The position numbers and the translations under genes are program-made. A DNA stretch of 64,000 nucleotides, taken from Salinimicrobium sp050750585 (lineage in GTDB: Bacteria; Bacteroidota; Bacteroidia; Flavobacteriales; Flavobacteriaceae). The notes under the pieces were generated by a model. That model ran no database searches, was not told the origin of the DNA, and was given only the letters and a program-made list of their open reading frames with translations. The stretch is from contig NZ_JBOJLM010000010.1 in the NCBI RefSeq assembly GCF_050750585.1, forward strand, positions 62,001-126,000, written 5' to 3'. Shown piece after piece: positions 50,840 to 59,162 of the stretch (position 1 is its first letter; the number at the start of each line of letters is the position of its first letter).

Positions 50840-51586
50840 CTACGTCAACATACCTCCATCTACGTTGATCACCTGCCCTGTGATGTAAGCACTTAGGTCA
50901 CTGGCAAGGAAAACGCAGGTATTGGCAATATCTTCGGGCGTACCGCCTCTCTTCAACGGAATAGCCTCTCTCCAACCTTCAACAGTTTTCTCGTCGAGCT
51001 TTCCGGTCATTTCGGTTTCAATAAAACCAGGAGCTATAACATTGGTCCTGATGTTACGAGATCCCAGTTCCAGGGCCATAGATTTGGAGAAGCCTATCAT
51101 TCCGGCTTTTGAAGCGGCGTAGTTTGCCTGGCCGGCATTTCCTTTAACGCCAACCACACTACTCATATTGATAATGCTTCCCTGGCGCTGCTTTAGCATG
51201 GTTCTTTGTACCGCTTTGGTCATGTTGAATACCGACTTCAGGTTCACCTCAACTACCTTATCAAAATCTTCCTCGCTCATTCGCATAAGGAGATTATCTT
51301 TGGTAATGCCGGCATTATTGACTAGAATATCTATACTTCCGAAGTCCTGAAGCACATCTTTTACAAGTTCTTCAGCTTCTTTAAAGTCGGCTGCATTCGA
51401 TTTATATCCTTTTGCTTTAATTCCGAGTTCCTGAAGTTCCTTTTCAAGCTGGTTGGCAGCTTCAGCAGATGAGCTGTAGGTAAAGGCAACATTGGCCCCG
51501 TGTTTCGCAAAAACCTCGGCTATTCCTTTACCAATACCTCTACTGGCACCGGTAATGATAGCATTTTTTCCTTCTAGTAATTTCAT
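50840..51586 (-). CDS. fabG: 3-oxoacyl-[ACP] reductase
   Basis: From the ATG at 51586 the protein has 248 residues; an ATG 14 codons upstream would add an atypical start. The Rossmann motif is ITGASRGIG, the NAG motif NNAGITKDN, and Ser, Tyr and Lys of the active site are in INMSSVVG and YAASKAG. The C-terminus (SAYITGQVINVDGGM) is the exact FabG style, with TSPR replaced by a family-normal loop. It reduces 3-ketoacyl-ACP in fatty acid synthesis. It is monocistronic between two terminators. Confidence 0.93.
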   Translation of the reverse strand: MKLLEGKNAIITGASRGIGKGIAEVFAKHGANVAFTYSSSAEAANQLEKELQELGIKAKGYKSNAADFKEAEELVKDVLQDFGSIDILVNNAGITKDNLLMRMSEEDFDKVVEVNLKSVFNMTKAVQRTMLKQRQGSIINMSSVVGVKGNAGQANYAASKAGMIGFSKSMALELGSRNIRTNVIAPGFIETEMTGKLDEKTVEGWREAIPLKRGGTPEDIANTCVFLASDLSAYITGQVINVDGGMLT

Positions 51587-51658
51587 GATAAAATATCTGT
51601 TTTCCTGGTGTGGATTAATTTCTTTCAAATATAATAAAAGAACCGGTCAAGACTGAAA

Positions 51659-51698
51659 AACCTCCGGAAACTGCCATTTTTGACAAGTCACGGAGGTT
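51659..51698 (-). terminator. Terminator after sucD
   Basis: AACCTCCG (51659-51666) pairs with CGGAGGTT (51691-51698), with a T-run on the minus strand side. The 24-base loop contains GCCATTTTTGACA, a half copy of the dispersed palindrome. Confidence 0.8.
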
Positions 51699-51725
51699 CT
51701 TATTATTTTTGACCCGGAATATTGA

Positions 51726-52598
51726 CTATCCCAGAACTTCTTTTACTTTTTTACCAATTTCGGCAGGAGAATCAACAACGTGAATTCCGTTCTCCTTTAA
51801 AATGGCTTTTTTCGCCTGGGCTGTATCTTCGCTTCCACCAACAATGGCTCCTGCATGCCCCATGGTTCTACCTTTTGGTGCAGTTTCACCGGCGATAAAT
51901 CCAATTACCGGTTTCTTGTTACCATTTTCCTTCACCCACTTCGCTGCATCGGCTTCAAGCTGACCTCCAATTTCACCAATCATTACGATACATTCGGTTT
52001 CATCGTCATTCATCAACAATTCAACAGCTTCTTTGGTAGTGGTACCAATAATTGGATCTCCTCCAATCCCAATGGCAGTAGTAATACCAAGTCCCTGCTT
52101 CACAACCTGATCGGCTGCTTCATAGGTAAGGGTTCCGGATTTTGAAACGATCCCAACTTTTCCTTTTTTGAAGACAAAACCTGGCATGATACCCACCTTT
52201 GCTTCTCCGGGAGTAATCACTCCAGGACAGTTAGGGCCAACAAGACGACAATCTTTATTTTTAATATAATCGGCAGCTTTAATCATATCGGCAACAGGGA
52301 TACCTTCAGTAATTGCAATAATCACCTTGATACCTGCGTCTGCTGCTTCCATAATAGCATCGGCTGCAAAAGCCGGTGGTACAAAAATAATTGAAACGTC
52401 GGCTCCTGTTTCTTTAACAGCATCAGAAACGGTGTTAAAAACAGGCTTTTCAAGATGTTTTTGTCCTCCTTTACCCGGAGTTACACCACCTACCACATTC
52501 GTTCCGTACTCGATCATTTGACCGGCGTGAAAAGTACCTTCACTTCCGGTAAATCCTTGTACAATTATTTTTGAATCTTTATTGACTAAAACGCTCAT
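51726..52598 (-). CDS. sucD: Succinyl-CoA ligase (ADP/GDP-forming) subunit alpha
   Basis: The 290-residue subunit carries the phosphohistidine of the TCA-cycle enzyme that makes ATP or GTP from succinyl-CoA. The N-terminal CoA-binding Rossmann domain reads VQGFTGSEGTFHAGQMIEYG and VGGVTPGKGG; the active His is in GRTMGHAGAIVGG. SKSGTLTYEA is the phosphate part. The beta subunit gene sucC is not in the window. The gene lies 64 bp beyond the NTF2-like gene on the same strand. Confidence 0.96.
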   Translation of the reverse strand: MSVLVNKDSKIIVQGFTGSEGTFHAGQMIEYGTNVVGGVTPGKGGQKHLEKPVFNTVSDAVKETGADVSIIFVPPAFAADAIMEAADAGIKVIIAITEGIPVADMIKAADYIKNKDCRLVGPNCPGVITPGEAKVGIMPGFVFKKGKVGIVSKSGTLTYEAADQVVKQGLGITTAIGIGGDPIIGTTTKEAVELLMNDDETECIVMIGEIGGQLEADAAKWVKENGNKKPVIGFIAGETAPKGRTMGHAGAIVGGSEDTAQAKKAILKENGIHVVDSPAEIGKKVKEVLG

Positions 52599-52662
52599 AG
52601 TTGATTTTTTGATTTTTCAGTTGCAAAATTAGGTTTTTATAAAAGAAGCCTAAAGGGTTTTA

Positions 52663-53073
52663 TTAATTAATTGGAAGGAAAGAATCCAGATTTTCAGGGC
52701 TGTCATCGGCCTGCTGACTTATTTGATGGCCTTTGTACATCTTCCCGTCCTTACATTCCCAAATAGATATAAAATGTGCCATGGGCAGCTCTTCATCGGG
52801 GTTCTCTACAGTTCTTACGTAATAAGTAAACCGAATAGTGACCATGTCACCGTCGCTTAACAAATGACTAATATCGGCCCGCAGATGTTCAAAAGATTGA
52901 GAAAGTTCTTTAGACATGCCGGCAATCTCTGAATAGCCAAGCTTGTGAAATCCGCCGCTACTGTTCCAAAACAGCTGTGCGTCGGGGTGTAAATAGTCTT
53001 TTACAGAATCAGGATTTCGATAAAAATCTGAAGAGTAGAATTTGGCAACGCAATCTTTAGGTGTTAAGCTCAT
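52663..53073 (-). CDS. SnoaL/NTF2-like fold protein
   Basis: From the ATG at 53073 the protein has 136 residues. It has the cone-shaped NTF2/SnoaL pattern: two N-terminal helices (DCVAKFYSSDFYRNPDSVKD), then FWNSSGGFHKLG and strands DGDMVTIRFTYYVRTV, HFISIWECKDGKMYKGHQIS. The family covers many small-molecule enzymes and binding proteins, so no function can be given. It starts 2 bp after the lpxD-like gene stop, so it is translationally linked to lipid A genes. Its role there is unknown. Confidence 0.75.
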   Translation of the reverse strand: MSLTPKDCVAKFYSSDFYRNPDSVKDYLHPDAQLFWNSSGGFHKLGYSEIAGMSKELSQSFEHLRADISHLLSDGDMVTIRFTYYVRTVENPDEELPMAHFISIWECKDGKMYKGHQISQQADDSPENLDSFLPIN

Positions 53074-53075
53074 AA

Positions 53076-54008
53076 TCAACCGTTTATTTTGTCCATCAAT
53101 TTAGGCAATCGGCGCAAAAGTGCCAACTCTTTAAGCCACTCGCGCGACTCCATTGCCGGATTTCCCGAATATACGGTATTTTCTTTAGTTGATTTTGTAA
53201 TCCCTGCCTGCCCCATCATTACACCACCTTTCTTCACTACAATCCCGCTTCGGAAACCTACCTGCCCCCATATAGTCACATCATCTTCAATAACCACCGC
53301 ACCTGCAATACCTACCTGCGAAGCAATAAGGCAATTTTCTCCAATGACCGTATCGTGGCCCACCTGGATAAGGTTATCCATTTTAGTGCCTTTTCCAATG
53401 GTGGTATCACCAGTCACGCCTTTATCTATAGTACAATTAGCGCCAATATCTACATTGTCTTTGATCACCACTCTTCCACCCGATATAAGTTTATCGTAAC
53501 CCTCGGGGCGTTTCTTGTAGTAAAAGGCATCGCCTCCTAAAACTGAACCTGAATGAATGGTAACATTATCTCCAATTATTGTGTTATCGTAAATACTTAC
53601 GTTAGCATGAATAAGACAGTTCTTACCAATTTTTACATTGTTCCCCACAAAAGCGGTTGGTTGCACTACCGTTCCTTCTCCAATTTCTGCGGAAGAAGCC
53701 ACATTTGAAGTAGCTTTTTCAAAAGGCTTAAAGTACCTGGTGAGCTTATTGAAATCCCTGAAGGGATCATCTGAAATTAATAAAGCTTTTCCTTCAGGAC
53801 ATTCTACTTCTTTGTTGATAAGAATAATGGTAGCTGCCGAATTCAAAGCCTTGTCATAATACTTCGGATGATCTACAAATACAATATCTCCCGAAGTCAC
53901 CACATGAATCTCATTCATTCCCAAAACAGGGAAATCGGCCGGACCTACATATTCCGAAGAAATTATTGTAGCGATCTGCTCGAGGGTATGTTGCTGCGGG
54001 AACTTCAT
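53076..54008 (-). CDS. Second LpxD-like acyltransferase (UDP-3-O-acylglucosamine N-acyltransferase family)
   Basis: The 310-residue protein has an N-terminal uridine-binding-like domain (about 1-100) and a left-handed beta-helix of hexapeptide repeats (VGNNVKIGKNCLIHANVSIY, IGDNVTIHSGSVLG, VIGENCLIASQVGIAG). The putative catalytic His is kept in IQVGHDTVIGENC, matching the LpxD QIAHNV site. It is shorter than the canonical LpxD at 56826-57854 and has a different C-terminus (SREWLKELALLRRLPKL). It may put a different acyl chain on lipid A or act on another sugar. Known in flavobacteria as an extra copy; its substrate is not established here. Confidence 0.85.
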   Translation of the reverse strand: MKFPQQHTLEQIATIISSEYVGPADFPVLGMNEIHVVTSGDIVFVDHPKYYDKALNSAATIILINKEVECPEGKALLISDDPFRDFNKLTRYFKPFEKATSNVASSAEIGEGTVVQPTAFVGNNVKIGKNCLIHANVSIYDNTIIGDNVTIHSGSVLGGDAFYYKKRPEGYDKLISGGRVVIKDNVDIGANCTIDKGVTGDTTIGKGTKMDNLIQVGHDTVIGENCLIASQVGIAGAVVIEDDVTIWGQVGFRSGIVVKKGGVMMGQAGITKSTKENTVYSGNPAMESREWLKELALLRRLPKLMDKING

Positions 54009-54052
54009 GTTAGATATGAGATGTTAGATATTAGATGTGAGATTTGAGATAT
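54009..54052. repeat. Degenerate TTAGAT/GAGAT repeat array
   Basis: The spacer between efp and the second lpxD-like gene is made of units such as TTAGATATGAGATG and TTAGATATTAGATGTGAGA. It is of the same simple style as the spacer repeats in the his operon. Confidence 0.55.
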
Positions 54053-54074
54053 TAAATTCTCTGATCACCGATCA

Positions 54075-54641
54075 CTATTCTTTAATTCTTTCCTTGTAAG
54101 TACCTTTATCGGTTTCTATCTTGATCTTATCACCTTCGTTGATAAAAAGGGGAACGTTCACTTCGGCACCTGTTTCTACTGTTGCAGGTTTGGTGGCATT
54201 AGTTGCTGTATTCCCTTTAACTCCCGGTTCTGTATGGGGTACCTCAAGAATCACACTTGCAGGCATCTCAACAGATAGCGGCATTTGATCTTCGGTATTA
54301 ATTAGAATAGTAACCACTTCCCCCTCTTTTAGAAGTCCCGGTGCATCAAGTGCGTTTTCGGTAAGTCTAATCTGGGTATAATCTTCAGTGTTCATGAAGT
54401 GGTAAAATTCGCCATCATTGTAAAGAAACTGGAACTTATGAGTTTCAACCCTTACGTCTTCGATCTTGTGACCTGCAGAAAAGGTGTTATCAATCACTTT
54501 TCCTGTAGTTACACTTTTCAATTTTGTTCTAACGAAAGCAGGACCTTTTCCCGGCTTCACGTGAAGAAATTCTACAACTTTGAATATGTCATGGTTGTAT
54601 CTTATACACAATCCATTTCTAATATCACTTGTACTTGCCAT
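54075..54641 (-). CDS. efp: Translation elongation factor P
   Basis: The 188-residue three-domain protein rescues ribosomes at polyproline stretches. The acceptor loop is HVKPGKGPAFVRTK with Lys32 at the place modified in other bacteria; its modification type is not given by the sequence, and no epmA/epmB is in the window. It is embedded in the lipid A gene cluster, 12 bp after lpxA, as in other flavobacteria. The following spacer of 66 bp holds a degenerate repeat. Confidence 0.95.
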   Translation of the reverse strand: MASTSDIRNGLCIRYNHDIFKVVEFLHVKPGKGPAFVRTKLKSVTTGKVIDNTFSAGHKIEDVRVETHKFQFLYNDGEFYHFMNTEDYTQIRLTENALDAPGLLKEGEVVTILINTEDQMPLSVEMPASVILEVPHTEPGVKGNTATNATKPATVETGAEVNVPLFINEGDKIKIETDKGTYKERIKE

Positions 54642-54653
54642 TTTTGCGCCTTA

Positions 54654-55439
54654 TTAATTTGTACTTAAATATCCTTTCATGATTCCTCGTTGGGAATTCT
54701 TGATAAACTCTAAAATATCATCTCTTTCGGAAGTGGCTTCCATTTCAGCTTCAATGATGGCCACAGCCTGGGTATTGTTGTAGTTCTTCTGATAGAGAAT
54801 TCTGTAAATATCCTGGATCTCCCTAATCTTATCAGTAGAAAAACCACGACGTCTTAGTCCGATTGAATTCACTCCTACGTAAGACAGGGGCTCCCTTCCG
54901 GCTTTTACGAAAGGAGGAACATCCTTACGCACTAAAGAACCACCGGTTACAAAGGCGTGACTCCCAATACTACAAAACTGTTGAATAGCGGCCATACCTG
55001 CAAGAATTACATAGTCTCCTACATTAATATGACCTGCCAGGGTACTGTTATTTGAAAAGATACAGTTGTCACCCACCACACAATCGTGCGCAATGTGACA
55101 ATAGGCCATGATCCAGCAGTTCTTACCAATTTTGGTCTTCATCCTGTCGGTAGTACCACGGTTGATAGTCACACATTCTCTAATTGTGGTGTTATCCCCA
55201 ATTTCGGTAAGTGTATCTTCATCATTAAATTTTTTGTCCTGAGGAACAGCAGAAATAACGGCACCGGGAAAAATATTACAGTTCTTTCCGATCCTCGCCC
55301 CTTCCATGATAGTAACATTCGATCCTATCCAGGTGCCTTCTCCAATCACCACATTGTTATGTATAGTGGTAAAGGGTTCAATCACTACATTTTTCGCAAT
55401 CTTGGCTCCGGGATGAACGTATGCTAAGGGTTGATTCAT
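54654..55439 (-). CDS. lpxA: UDP-N-acetylglucosamine O-acyltransferase
   Basis: The 261-residue trimeric beta-helix enzyme starts lipid A synthesis by moving a 3-hydroxyacyl chain from ACP to UDP-GlcNAc. Hexapeptide repeats run from about residue 8 to 180 (VHPGAKIAKNVVIEPFTTIH and later). The catalytic His is in MAYCHIAHDCVVGDN (like E. coli His125) and the helical C-terminal domain follows. It lies 5 bp after lpxC-fabZ. Confidence 0.96.
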   Translation of the reverse strand: MNQPLAYVHPGAKIAKNVVIEPFTTIHNNVVIGEGTWIGSNVTIMEGARIGKNCNIFPGAVISAVPQDKKFNDEDTLTEIGDNTTIRECVTINRGTTDRMKTKIGKNCWIMAYCHIAHDCVVGDNCIFSNNSTLAGHINVGDYVILAGMAAIQQFCSIGSHAFVTGGSLVRKDVPPFVKAGREPLSYVGVNSIGLRRRGFSTDKIREIQDIYRILYQKNYNNTQAVAIIEAEMEATSERDDILEFIKNSQRGIMKGYLSTN

Positions 55440-55444
55440 AGTTT

Positions 55445-56833
55445 TTATTTTTGTTTTACAATTTGAGCCATTAAAATGGCTTCTGTCACGAGCTTGCCGT
55501 TAGCATAAGCATATCCCTGCATTTGGCATATTCCTCTTCTTATTGGCGCCAGTAGCTCCAATTTAAAAATTAGTGTATCTCCAGGCACCACCTGTCTTTT
55601 AAACTTAACGTTATCAATCTTCATAAAGAAGGTAAGATAATTTTCGGGGTCGGGCACAGATTTAAGCGCAAGTATACCACCGGTTTGAGCCATAGCTTCT
55701 ACCTGAAGTACACCCGGCATTACAGGTTTCCCAGGGAAATGTCCTACAAAAAAAGGTTCGTTCATAGTGACATTTTTGACACCCACTACGGTATCACTGG
55801 TCAACTCAATGATCTTATCTACAAGGATAAAAGGAGGCCGGTGAGGCAGAATGTTCATGATCTCATTAACATCCATTAAAGGCTCCTTATCAAGATCATA
55901 TTTTGGCACATTATTTCGCTTTTCAGCTTTAATGATCTTAGAAAGTTTTTTAGCAAACTGTGTGTTTACGTAATGTCCAGGCTTGTTGGCAATTACTTTT
56001 CCGCGAATGCGGGTTCCAGCCAGGGCTAAATCTCCTATCACATCAAGGAGCTTATGTCTTGCCGCCTCATTAGGATAATGGAGGGTAAGATTGTCCAGTA
56101 TCCCATTGGGTTTAACCGCAATATTATCTTTATTAAAGGCCACCCTTAATTTATCCATAGTCTCAGGACTCAGCTCTTTGTCTACATAAACAATAGCATT
56201 ATTAAGATCTCCTCCTTTTATAAGTCCGTGTTCCAAAAGGGTTTCCAGTTCATGCAGGAAGCTGAAAGTACGCGCGTTGGATATTTCTGATTTAAAATCT
56301 GAAATTTTTTGAAGCGATGCATTTTGTGTGCCCAGAACTTTTGTGCCAAAATCTACCATAGTAGTCACCTGATACTCATCGGCAGGCATCACCAGAATTT
56401 CACTGCCCGATTTTTCATCGTGATACCTAATAACATCTGTTACCACGTATTCTTCCCTGTCACACTCCTGTTCTTCAATACCTGCTTCCTGAAGCGCTTC
56501 TACAAAAAACTTAGAAGACCCGTCCATAATAGGAGGTTCAGCAGCATTAAGCTCAATAATTACGTTGTCAATTTCAAGACCAACACAGGCTGCAAGTACG
56601 TGCTCTGATGTTTGGATAGTAACGCCGTCTTTTTCAAGGTTTGTACCTCTTTGGGTGTTGACTACATAGTTAACATCGGCTTCCACCATAGGATTTCCTT
56701 CAATATCTGTTCTTACAAAACAGTAACCGGTATTGTTTGGAGCCGGTTTAAATGTAAGAGTGACTTCATTACCGGTGTGAAGCCCCACTCCCTGTAAAGA
56801 AACTTCTTTACTTATGGTGCGTTGTTTAGCCAT
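55445..56833 (-). CDS. lpxC/fabZ: Fused UDP-3-O-acyl-GlcNAc deacetylase / 3-hydroxyacyl-ACP dehydratase (LpxC-FabZ)
   Basis: The 462-residue fusion joins the committed lipid A step with a fatty acid step, which compete for 3-hydroxyacyl-ACP. The LpxC half (about 1-305) has zinc-site parts QTSEHVLAACVG and HKLLDVIGDLAL. The FabZ half (from about 318) has LPHRPPFILVDK and GHFPGKPVMPGVLQVEAMAQ, holding the active His and Glu. The fusion is a mark of Bacteroidota. It overlaps lpxD by 8 bp. Confidence 0.97.
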   Translation of the reverse strand: MAKQRTISKEVSLQGVGLHTGNEVTLTFKPAPNNTGYCFVRTDIEGNPMVEADVNYVVNTQRGTNLEKDGVTIQTSEHVLAACVGLEIDNVIIELNAAEPPIMDGSSKFFVEALQEAGIEEQECDREEYVVTDVIRYHDEKSGSEILVMPADEYQVTTMVDFGTKVLGTQNASLQKISDFKSEISNARTFSFLHELETLLEHGLIKGGDLNNAIVYVDKELSPETMDKLRVAFNKDNIAVKPNGILDNLTLHYPNEAARHKLLDVIGDLALAGTRIRGKVIANKPGHYVNTQFAKKLSKIIKAEKRNNVPKYDLDKEPLMDVNEIMNILPHRPPFILVDKIIELTSDTVVGVKNVTMNEPFFVGHFPGKPVMPGVLQVEAMAQTGGILALKSVPDPENYLTFFMKIDNVKFKRQVVPGDTLIFKLELLAPIRRGICQMQGYAYANGKLVTEAILMAQIVKQK

Positions 56834-57854
56834 TATCTGATTGTTTTTTTTCTAGTTTGGTTAAGCGGTCTTCTATTTTGGGTAAATTCTTAAAATGTAC
56901 GTAAGCTTTATTGTATTCACTATAGCCAATCGCAGGAGAACCCTGAATCATTTCTCCATCTTTAATATTACGACCTATTCCTGACTGAGCCTGAATTTTC
57001 ACTCCGTTACCAATGTGAATATGTCCCGCAATACCAACCTGTCCTCCTATAAGACAGTTTTTACCTATTTTGGATGAACCGGCAATTCCGGTCTGGGCGG
57101 CAATAGCCGTATTCTCTCCTACCTCAACATTATGTGCTATCTGGATCTGGTTATCCAACTTCACTCCTTTCCTTATGATTGTAGATCCAAGAGTAGCCCT
57201 GTCAATCGTAGTGCCGGCACCTATATCTACATTATCTTCAATAATTACATTGCCTATTTGTGGAACTTTTGAATACACGCCATCGGCATCTGGTGAAAAG
57301 CCGAAACCATCGGCACCAATCACTACCCCGCCGTGCAGTACACAATTATTCCCTATTATGGTTTCAGAATAAACTTTAGCGCCCGAAAAGATCGTAACAT
57401 TATCTCCAATCTGAACATTGTCTCCTATATATGAGTTAGGAAAAATTTTGACATTATCCCCTATTTTCACCTGGTCTCCAAGATAGGAGAAAGCACCCAG
57501 ATAAAGATTCTCACCGTAAGAAACAGTTTCAGAAATAAAACTTGGCTGCTCTATTCCCGATTTATTCAGTTTCACCTGATTGTAGTATTCCAAAAGCTTT
57601 GAAAACGCCGTATATGGATCTTTTACCTTTATAAGGGTAGTAGACAGATCATCTTCTGCCTGAAAATTTTCACCTACTATAGTAATAGTAGCTTTGGTGG
57701 AATATATAAAAGAGGTATATTTAGGATTAGCCAAAAATGTGATGGAACCGGCAGTCCCTTCCTCTATTTTGGCAAGCCTGTCAACCTCGGCCCCGGGATC
57801 TCCTACTACCTCTCCTCCGAGTATTCCTGCTATTTGAGTTGCTGTAAACTTCAT
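56826..57854 (-). CDS. lpxD: UDP-3-O-(3-hydroxyacyl)glucosamine N-acyltransferase
   Basis: The 342-residue protein has the canonical layout: an N-terminal uridine-binding domain (about 1-100, TATQIAGILGGEVVGD), a beta-helix of hexapeptide repeats, and a C-terminal helix (EDRLTKLEKKQSD). The catalytic His is in QIAHNVEVGENTAIAAQTG, with the family's AGSSKIGKNC. It adds the N-linked acyl chain in lipid A. It overlaps lpxC-fabZ by 8 bp. A second LpxD-like gene in the same cluster is at 53076-54008. Confidence 0.95.
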   Translation of the reverse strand: MKFTATQIAGILGGEVVGDPGAEVDRLAKIEEGTAGSITFLANPKYTSFIYSTKATITIVGENFQAEDDLSTTLIKVKDPYTAFSKLLEYYNQVKLNKSGIEQPSFISETVSYGENLYLGAFSYLGDQVKIGDNVKIFPNSYIGDNVQIGDNVTIFSGAKVYSETIIGNNCVLHGGVVIGADGFGFSPDADGVYSKVPQIGNVIIEDNVDIGAGTTIDRATLGSTIIRKGVKLDNQIQIAHNVEVGENTAIAAQTGIAGSSKIGKNCLIGGQVGIAGHIHIGNGVKIQAQSGIGRNIKDGEMIQGSPAIGYSEYNKAYVHFKNLPKIEDRLTKLEKKQSDNG

Positions 57855-57878
57855 TCTGGCAAAAGTAAAAAAAATGAG

Positions 57879-59108
57879 TTAATCTTTTGGTTTTGGATAA
57901 CAGATATAAAATTTGGTCACCGGCCTGGAAAGTGCTTTGAGATTAAAATGGTCTGAAGCCTTTATCACATCGGTTATTTTTCCACTTTTAAAGAGGACAT
58001 GAATTTTTTCATCTTCTCTTTTATAGGCCAGGTTACTAATATCTCCGCTAAACACAAAGTAGCTGGCCTCTTCCCTGCTTATATCAAACCGCGAGATCAC
58101 TTTTTGAAGCTGGCGTTCTACTTTTTCTTCAGCAACCGGTTTTTTCTTTAGCTTTATTTTTAGTAGATCGCGATTAATGATCATTTGACATAAATTGCTT
58201 AGCACAAAATCTTCATCATTCGCCCATTCTTTCATTGCTGAAAGAATATCATAATCATCAAGTCGCGCAAAGATTTTTAAAGTTTCTTCTGAAAAACTCT
58301 CGGCCGTGATCTGTTGTTTTAAAAAATAATTGAGAGCAGTACTTGCAAATAAAGTGCGCCCAGACTGAACAAGTTCCTTGGCACGCTGAAGCACCCGAAT
58401 CAAAAGCTGCTCTGCCACTACGCCGGTTTTGTGCAGGTACACCTGCCAGTACATGAGGCGGCGGGCAAGCAAAAACTTCTCAATAGAATATATCCCCTTT
58501 TCTTCTACCATCAACTCATTATCTACTACAGTGAGCATACTTATAAGTCTTTCGCTATTGATGTTCCCTTCAGCCACCCCTGTATAAAAGCTATCGCGCT
58601 TTAAGTAATCGAGACGATCCATGTCCATCTGACTCGAAATTAACTGGCAGAGAAACTTTCGGGGGTATTTTCCACGGAAAATTTCTATAGCCATAGTTAA
58701 TCTTTGGTTAAACTTCCGGTTCATTTCTTCCATAAAAAGGAAAGAAATCGTCTCATGACTTACCCCTTCCACAATGCTATGCTCCATAGCATGAGAGAAA
58801 GGCCCGTGGCCAACGTCGTGAAGCAGGATGGCAATTTGAAGGGCCTCCTCCTCTTCCGCAGAGATCTCTACACCTTTAAGCCTCAACACCCTCACGGCTT
58901 TTTGCATTAAATGGAGACAACCCAAGGCGTGGTGAAAACGTGTGTGATGCGCACCGGGATAAACCAGGTATGACAATCCCATTTGAGAAATACGCCGCAG
59001 TCTTTGAAAATATTTGTGCTCCATGATATCAAAAAGGAGCTCATTAGGTATAGTAATAAATCCGTAAATTGGATCGTTTAAAATTTTGAGTTTGTTTCCT
59101 GGAAGCAA
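57879..59108 (-). CDS. HD-domain phosphohydrolase (dGTPase-like)
   Basis: The 409-residue protein has an HD domain with all metal ligands: first His in THHTRFHHALGCLHL (read HHTRFHHALG), HD pair in LLHDVGHGPFSHAME, and the later Asp in SQMDMDRLDYLKRDS. This is the dGTPase/SAMHD1-like YpgQ-YdhJ group found next to lpxD in flavobacteria. It has no ATG in the region; the TTG at 59108 is supported by AAAGGA 6 bases upstream and by a promoter (-33 TTTG at 59159, -7 TATCTTTG at 59135). It heads the lipid A run with a 24-bp gap to lpxD. Confidence 0.88.
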   Translation of the reverse strand: MLPGNKLKILNDPIYGFITIPNELLFDIMEHKYFQRLRRISQMGLSYLVYPGAHHTRFHHALGCLHLMQKAVRVLRLKGVEISAEEEEALQIAILLHDVGHGPFSHAMEHSIVEGVSHETISFLFMEEMNRKFNQRLTMAIEIFRGKYPRKFLCQLISSQMDMDRLDYLKRDSFYTGVAEGNINSERLISMLTVVDNELMVEEKGIYSIEKFLLARRLMYWQVYLHKTGVVAEQLLIRVLQRAKELVQSGRTLFASTALNYFLKQQITAESFSEETLKIFARLDDYDILSAMKEWANDEDFVLSNLCQMIINRDLLKIKLKKKPVAEEKVERQLQKVISRFDISREEASYFVFSGDISNLAYKREDEKIHVLFKSGKITDVIKASDHFNLKALSRPVTKFYICYPKPKD

Positions 59109-59134
59109 ATCTTGTCCTTTAATATTAATCTCAA

Positions 59135-59162
59135 CAAAGATACATATATGAACGATATCAAA
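59135..59162 (-). promoter_or_regulatory. Promoter of the HD-lpxD-lpxC operon, inside the start of porX
   Basis: On the minus strand TTTG (59162-59159), 16 bases, then TATCTTTG (59142-59135), an exact TAnnTTTG match. It overlaps the first codons of the divergent porX gene. Confidence 0.6.
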
